Shown here piece by piece: positions 57,683 through 64,000 of a DNA stretch of 64,000 nt. The number at the start of each line of letters is the position of its first letter. Positions within the stretch are counted from its first letter, which is position 1. The position numbers and the translations under genes were made by a program. The notes under the pieces were generated by a model. It saw nothing but the letters and a program-made list of their open reading frames with translations. It had not been told where the DNA came from and searched no databases. The DNA comes from Nesterenkonia sp. E16_10 (GTDB taxonomy: Bacteria; Actinomycetota; Actinomycetes; Actinomycetales; Micrococcaceae), in NCBI RefSeq assembly GCF_017347085.1, contig NZ_JADPSA010000024.1, positions 1-64,000 of the forward strand, given 5' to 3'.

Positions 57683-58852
57683 TCAGCCCGTGAGTCGTGC
57701 GGCCGCGGCGGCGATCCGCTCGTCCGTGGCGGTCAGCGCCACCCGGATGTACCCGTTGCCCTGCTCCCCGTAGAACACCCCGGGACCCACCAGGATCCCG
57801 CGCTGGGCCATCTGATCCACCAGCGCCCAGGTGTCCTCCGCCGTGCGGGCGGAGGGCTCAGCCTCGGCGGCGCGGCACCAGAGGTAGAGTCCCGCGACAG
57901 AGTCTTCGATCTGCAGACCGGCGGCCTGCAGCGCGGGCACCATCAGGGCCCGACGCCGCCGGTAGAGCTCGCGCTGGGCGGCCACGTGGGCGTCGTCGTT
58001 CAGCGCCGCCGCCAGCGCGGCCTGGACCGGGGCAGGCACGATCATCCCGGCGTGCTTGCGGGTGTTGATCAGCCCGCTGATCACCTCCGGGCAGCCCGCG
58101 GCGAAGGCGGCGCGGTAGCCGGCGATATTGGACTGTTTCGACGCCGAGTACACCGCGAGCAGTCCGCGGTGGTCGGGTGCGCCGGTCTCCGGGTCGGTGC
58201 CGCAGACCCGGGGGTCCAGGACCGAGGGGACGTCATCCCCGGCGACCTCCCAGGGCAGCTCGGCATAGCACTCGTCGGAGGCGACCACGGCGCCGATGCG
58301 GCGGGCGAGCTGGACCACCTCGCGCATCCATTCGGCCCCGGCCACCGCGCCGGTGGGGTTCGAGGGTGAGTTGATCCAGATCAGCTTGACCCGCTGCAGC
58401 GTCTCCTCGTCGAGGCTGAACGGATCGTCGGTGGCCAGCGGGGTGGCGCCGGCGATCTGCGCGCCGATGTCATAGGTCGGGTAGGCCACCAGTGGGCGCA
58501 GCACGACGTCGGAGGCGCCGGCCCCGGCGCGGGCGCCGAGTCCCAGCAGGGTCGGCAGCCAGGCCACGAGCTCCTTGGAGCCCACGGTGGGCAGGATGTT
58601 CTCCGGGTCCAGGCCGGTGACCCCGCGCCGTCGGGCGAACCAGCCGGCGATGGCTTCGCGCAGCGCGAGCGTGCCGTGGGTGGTCGGGTACCCCGGGGCG
58701 TCGGCGGCGGCCGTGAGCGCCGCCTGGATCACCTCAGGGGTGGGGTCCACCGGGGTGCCGATGGAGAGGTTGACGATTCCCGCGGGGTGCTGCCGCGCCT
58801 TCTGAAGGTAGGGAGCCATGGCGTCCCAGGGGTACTCAGGAAGAGTCAGCAT
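57683..58852 (-). CDS. dapC: Succinyldiaminopimelate transaminase
   Basis: A PLP aminotransferase of class I/II. 389 residues: VNLSIGTPVDPTPEVIQAAL (about 28-47), ENILPTVGSKELVAWLPTLL (about 83-102), INSPSNPTGAVAGAEWMREV, VASDECYAELPWEV (Asp binding pyridine N, Tyr) and VYSASKQSNIAGYRAAF, which has the Schiff-base Lys (about 230). The pairing with fdxA is the standard actinobacterial dapC context; with dapD and dapE here, three steps of the succinylase branch lie within 6 kb. Confidence 0.94.
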   Translation of the reverse strand: MLTLPEYPWDAMAPYLQKARQHPAGIVNLSIGTPVDPTPEVIQAALTAAADAPGYPTTHGTLALREAIAGWFARRRGVTGLDPENILPTVGSKELVAWLPTLLGLGARAGAGASDVVLRPLVAYPTYDIGAQIAGATPLATDDPFSLDEETLQRVKLIWINSPSNPTGAVAGAEWMREVVQLARRIGAVVASDECYAELPWEVAGDDVPSVLDPRVCGTDPETGAPDHRGLLAVYSASKQSNIAGYRAAFAAGCPEVISGLINTRKHAGMIVPAPVQAALAAALNDDAHVAAQRELYRRRRALMVPALQAAGLQIEDSVAGLYLWCRAAEAEPSARTAEDTWALVDQMAQRGILVGPGVFYGEQGNGYIRVALTATDERIAAAAARLTG

Positions 58853-58910
58853 GAGGGCCTCCGCTGGGATGGATGATCAGTGCGCCGGGAAGATCAGTGC
58901 GCCGGGGTGG

Positions 58911-59231
58911 TCACTGCTGCTGCGGGGGCAGGGCCGCGACGATCTCGTGGTCCTTCGGGATCAGCCCGACCTTGGCCGCGCCGCCGGGAGAACCGACCTC
59001 GTCGAAGAACTCGACGTTGGCGCGGTAGTACTCGGACCACTGCGAGGGGGTGTCGTCCTCGTAGTAGATGGCCTCCACCGGGCAGACCGGCTCGCAGGCA
59101 CCGCAGTCGACGCATTCGTCGGGGTGGATGTAGAGCATCCGGTCCCCTTCATAGATGCAGTCCACCGGACATTCATCGATGCAGGCCTTGTCCTTCAGAT
59201 CCACGCAAGGAAGGGCAATGATGTACGTCAT
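58911..59231 (-). CDS. fdxA: Seven-iron ferredoxin
   Basis: 106 residues. CVDLKDKACIDECPVDCIYE (about 9-28) and the classic CVDCGACEPVCP (about 40-51) supply cysteines for [3Fe-4S] and [4Fe-4S] clusters. The C-terminal extension (PGGAAKVGLIPKDHEIVAAL) is normal for the actinobacterial FdxA. ATG at 59231 with AGAGGAG upstream. It lies 58 nt before dapC and is probably cotranscribed. It carries electrons to reductive enzymes such as P450s or sulfite reductase. Confidence 0.95.
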   Translation of the reverse strand: MTYIIALPCVDLKDKACIDECPVDCIYEGDRMLYIHPDECVDCGACEPVCPVEAIYYEDDTPSQWSEYYRANVEFFDEVGSPGGAAKVGLIPKDHEIVAALPPQQQ

Positions 59232-59269
59232 GGACTCCTCTTATCTTTCTTCGAGTGCGTAAGTCGAGT

Positions 59270-59733
59270 CTACCGAGATACGGCGCGGTCCCGCACCAGG
59301 ATCCATTTGACCAGGACCATGCTGATCAGGGTCACCGCTGCGGTGCCCAGCCACCAGATCACCGAGGCCAGTGTAGGCCCGGGCAGCAGCGCCATGGCCT
59401 CGGGGCTGTAGGGCACCACCAGCTGATCCGGTCCGGGCCAGAGGTAGGCGATCGAGGCCACGGTGAACGTGGTCACGCCCATCAGCATCGGTTCCAGCAG
59501 CGAGCCGCTCTTCAGCCCGGCCCACAGCTGCGCCATCAGGCACATCAGCAGGGCCAGCACCGCACCCCAGGGCAGCACGGTCCCGGTCTCGGTGGACCCG
59601 AGCATCACGATGTTGCCGTGCAGCACGGTGCCCAGGATCCCGAGGACCACCCCTGCGGAGAAGCAGACGCCCAGCAGCGCTGGTCGCAGCGAGCTTCTCC
59701 GCGAGGGTGCCGCGGTGTCCTGCGGGGTGGTCA

Positions 59734-59734
<1 letters not shown>
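59270..59734 (-). CDS. Small four-helix membrane protein of unknown function
   Basis: 154 residues, start overlapping the typA stop (TAATG). Four hydrophobic segments (about 18-40, 52-74, 80-98, 118-142): LLGVCFSAGVVLGILGTVLH, TVLPWGAVLALLMCLMAQLW, LEPMLMGVTTFTVASIAYLW and SVIWWLGTAAVTLISMVLVK. The size and position between typA and fdxA are shared by DUF6113-type actinobacterial proteins, but I name it only tentatively. Confidence 0.75.
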
Positions 59735-61680
<1,946 letters not shown>

Positions 61681-61701
61681 AAGTGGGGCAACGCCTTCCA
61701 T

Positions 61702-61963
61702 AGAGGAGAGTGTGACGTGTCTGGTCGGTCGATGTCCTGTCTTGACTCGTCCATGGCACGTCGTGGTTCTACATGTGGTTCAACAGTGTGGTTTGGGGTG
61801 GGTCAGAGCGCACAGCAACACGGCCGTGCGCGACCACACCATTCCAGTGTACGGCCTCGAGCGGCGAGACCGGCAATGATGCTGCTCACCCGGGTATGCG
61901 CAGCGCCTCCAGACAGGGGCTCTCCCCCGCCCGGAGGCGCGCGCAGGGTGTGCGATCCGCGGA
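61702..61963. other. Intergenic region upstream of typA
   Basis: 262 bp between the typA start and the end of the oppF-like gene, both on the minus strand. It must hold the typA promoter and the ABC-operon end. I see no strong terminator stem, operator or small gene. Confidence 0.5.
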
Positions 61964-63019
61964 CTAGCCGTGGGCCGGGATGACCTTCTCGTTCTGCTCC
62001 GCGTGGTGGCAGGCGCTGAGCTGGGTGATCTGACCTCGGGAGATCAGTTCCGGCTCCTGGGTGGCGCAGATCTCGGTCGCCTTCCAGCAGCGGGTGCGGA
62101 AGCGGCAGCCCGAGGGCGGGTTCGCCGGGTTCGGCGGATCGCCCTGCAGCACGATCTGCTCCCGGGCCCCGCGCAAGGTGGGGTCCGGCAGCGGCACGGC
62201 GGAGAGCAGCGCCTGGGTGTAGGGGTGCGCCGGGCCGGAGTAGATCTCGTCCTGGGTGCCCAGCTCAGCCAGCTTGCCCAGGTACATCACGCCGACCCGG
62301 TCGGAGATGTGCCGGACCACCGAGAGGTCATGGGCGATGAAGATGTAGCTGAGACCGAACTCCTTCTGCAGGTCATCGAGCAGGTTCATCACCTGGGCCT
62401 GGACCGAGACGTCGAGTGCGGAGACCGGCTCGTCGCAGATGATGACGTCGGGGTTCAGGGCCAGGCCGCGGGCGATCCCGATCCGCTGGCGCTGACCGCC
62501 GGAGAACTGATGCGGGTAGCGGTTGATGTGCTCCGGGTTCAGCCCGACGAGGTCCAGCAGCTCCTTGACCCGGTTGCGGATGCCCTGCTTGGGCTTCTCC
62601 TCCGGGTGCAGCTTGAACGGCTCGGCGATGATGTCGCCCACCGACATGCGCGGGTTCAGCGAGGTGTAGGGGTCCTGGAAGATGATCTGGATCTTCCGGC
62701 GCAGCCGGCGCAGCTCATCGCCCTTGACCGAGAGGAAGTCCTCGCCGCGGAACTTGACGCTGCCGGCGTCGGGCTCCTCCAGTCGCATCAGCAGCTTCGC
62801 CAGGGTGGACTTGCCGCAGCCGGACTCCCCCACGATGCCCAGGGTCTCGCCCTCGCGCAGGTTGAAGCTCACCCCGTCCACGGCCTTCACCGCCCCGACC
62901 TTGCGCTGGAAGACGATGCCCTGGGTGATCGGGAAGTGTTTGACCAGGCCGTCGACCTCGAGCACCGAGGGCTTGTCGGCGAAGGGGTCCGCAGCGGCGG
63001 CGGGAACTGACAGGCTCAT
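61964..63019 (-). CDS. Oligopeptide/dipeptide ABC transporter ATP-binding protein (OppF/DppF-like)
   Basis: 351 residues. Walker [15 protein letters not shown] (about 59-72), Q-loop [18 protein letters not shown] signature [20 protein letters not shown] (about 167-186), Walker [13 protein letters not shown] and the C-terminal oligo_HPY region with [20 protein letters not shown] and a final Cys-His (SACHHAEQ). It powers import of peptides or nickel-like solutes together with the OppD-like partner, whose stop overlaps its ATG (ATGA). The permease and binding-protein genes would lie beyond the right edge. Confidence 0.95.
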   Translation of the reverse strand: MSLSVPAAAADPFADKPSVLEVDGLVKHFPITQGIVFQRKVGAVKAVDGVSFNLREGETLGIVGESGCGKSTLAKLLMRLEEPDAGSVKFRGEDFLSVKGDELRRLRRKIQIIFQDPYTSLNPRMSVGDIIAEPFKLHPEEKPKQGIRNRVKELLDLVGLNPEHINRYPHQFSGGQRQRIGIARGLALNPDVIICDEPVSALDVSVQAQVMNLLDDLQKEFGLSYIFIAHDLSVVRHISDRVGVMYLGKLAELGTQDEIYSGPAHPYTQALLSAVPLPDPTLRGAREQIVLQGDPPNPANPPSGCRFRTRCWKATEICATQEPELISRGQITQLSACHHAEQNEKVIPAHG

Positions 63020-64000
63020 TGTGGTGCCTCCTCGGAGACGTCGATCATTCCGGCGCCGGTGGGTGACGGGCGGCGGGTGCGGGTGGCGGTGCCGGCGTAG
63101 ACGTCCTCGGCGTAGTGACAGGCCGAGAGGTGCCCGTCCGCGACCGGGCGCAGCTCCGGGCGTTCGGTCCGGCAGCGGTCGGTGGCGAACTCGCAGCGCG
63201 GGTTGAACGGGCAGCCCGGCGGCATATCGGTCAGCGAGGGCGGCAGCCCCGAGATCGCGCGGAGCCGTCCGCCCTCGTCGTCGATCCGTGGGATCGAGTT
63301 CAGCAGGCCCTGGGTGTAGGGGTGCCCGGGCTTGCCGTAGATCTCGTAGACATCGGCGGCCTCCATCACACGTCCGGAGTACATCACCGCGATCTTGTCC
63401 GCGACGTCGGCGACCACGCCGAGATCGTGGGTGATCAGGATCAGGCCCATGTTGAACTCGGTCTGCAGATCCTTCAGCAGCCGCATCACCTGGGCCTGGA
63501 CGGTGACGTCCAGGGCGGTGGTGGGCTCATCGGCGATCAGCACGTCGGGGTCCAGGGCGATGGCCATCGCGATCATGATGCGCTGGCGCATGCCGCCGGA
63601 GAACTGGTGCGGGAAGTCCCCCGCCCGCTCCTCGGCGCCGGGGATGCCCACGCGCTGCATCATCTCCACGGCCTTGACCTTGGCCTCTTTGCGCTTGAGT
63701 CCGCGGTGGACCCGGAACATCTCGGCGATCTGCCAGCCCACCGGCAGCACCGGGTTCAGCGAGGACAGCGCGTCCTGGAAGATCATGGCGATCTTGACCC
63801 CGCGCAGCCTGCGCCGGGACTCCTCGGGCATGCTCAGCAGGTCCTCGCCGCGGTAGCGGATCTCACCGCCGGCGATCTTGCCCGGGGGCATGTCCAGGAT
63901 GCCCATGATGGTCTGTGCGGTCACGGACTTGCCGGAGCCGGACTCACCCAGGATCGCGAGGGTCTCCCCCGCGTGCAGGGTGAAGTTCAGCCCGTTGATG
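63016..64000 (-). CDS. Oligopeptide/dipeptide ABC transporter ATP-binding protein (OppD/DppD-like), 5' end beyond window
   Basis: About 328 codons are visible. The reading frame continues to the right edge, where [20 protein letters not shown] leads into Walker A GESGSGKS (about 20 residues from the cut). ABC signature [20 protein letters not shown], Walker [15 protein letters not shown] and H-loop [15 protein letters not shown] are intact. Its C-terminal part has a Cys pattern ([16 protein letters not shown] and SACHYAED), as in DppD-type proteins. The stop overlaps the OppF-like start. The first ~25-40 residues are missing. Confidence 0.94.
   Translation of the reverse strand, partial: INGLNFTLHAGETLAILGESGSGKSVTAQTIMGILDMPPGKIAGGEIRYRGEDLLSMPEESRRRLRGVKIAMIFQDALSSLNPVLPVGWQIAEMFRVHRGLKRKEAKVKAVEMMQRVGIPGAEERAGDFPHQFSGGMRQRIMIAMAIALDPDVLIADEPTTALDVTVQAQVMRLLKDLQTEFNMGLILITHDLGVVADVADKIAVMYSGRVMEAADVYEIYGKPGHPYTQGLLNSIPRIDDEGGRLRAISGLPPSLTDMPPGCPFNPRCEFATDRCRTERPELRPVADGHLSACHYAEDVYAGTATRTRRPSPTGAGMIDVSEEAPQ

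Overview
The window is high-GC actinobacterial chromosome. Gene content and order (rimP-nusA-ylxR-infB, rpsB-tsf / pyrH-frr-cdsA, dxr and a site-2 protease next to ispG and proS, dapC-fdxA, dapE/dapD) and many GTG starts point to Micrococcales, probably Micrococcaceae. The strongly acidic secreted proteins would fit a halotolerant genus such as Nesterenkonia, but that placement is inference. No phage, transposase, integrase or CRISPR array was seen. Intergenic space is small, and many genes overlap as ATGA, TGATG or GTGA, so most are in translationally coupled operons.

Layout. 1-3.0 kb: translation/transcription operon on the minus strand, running off the left edge inside infB. 3.1-4.6 kb: small SHOCT/DUF6325/PLDc_N-type genes around a palindrome. 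4.7-7.3 kb: a large LuxR-type (LAL) regulator broken by one in-frame TGA. 7.4-16.8 kb: proS, a TSUP permease, an acidic lipoprotein, acetyltransferases, and ispG, rseP-like and dxr (isoprenoid and membrane housekeeping). 16.9-24.9 kb: an intact LAL regulator, an ECF sigma factor and a surface-polysaccharide operon. In that operon a cellulose-synthase-like GT2 is split by a frameshift and followed by a GH18-like protein with chitin-binding-like modules. The sigma gene and the GT2 gene share a duplicated ~100-bp promoter/leader module. 25.0-32.1 kb: an oxidoreductase, then a LytS/LytTR two-component system with two divergent sodium-solute (monocarboxylate-type) symporters, each with a small membrane partner.

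32.2-38.2 kb: a DUF559-like protein, then DivIVA-domain, cdsA, frr, pyrH, tsf and rpsB. 38.5-46.6 kb: M23 peptidase, FUSC-like membrane protein, a GT4 / dehydrogenase / 6-PTPS-like pterin group, a CAU tRNA, a PQQ-type sugar dehydrogenase lipoprotein, and a GT4 plus CDP-alcohol transferase pair. 46.6-52.7 kb: holin-like and TM2 proteins, siderophore-interacting protein, Hsp20 with an HspR-type operator, purU, tRNA-Asn, LOG protein, GNAT and SDR. 52.8-64 kb: dapE, dapD, a secreted acidic protein, citrate synthase, dapC, ferredoxin, typA and two oligopeptide ABC ATPases, the last cut by the right edge.

Four copies of a 72-74-bp palindromic element sit at gene 3' ends (three in convergent gaps) and look like a dispersed bidirectional terminator family. 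The most unusual observations are the paired promoter/leader modules, the GT2 split exactly at an ATGA, the twin 15-bp palindromes 94 bp apart between the symporter operons, and the pterin-type cluster.
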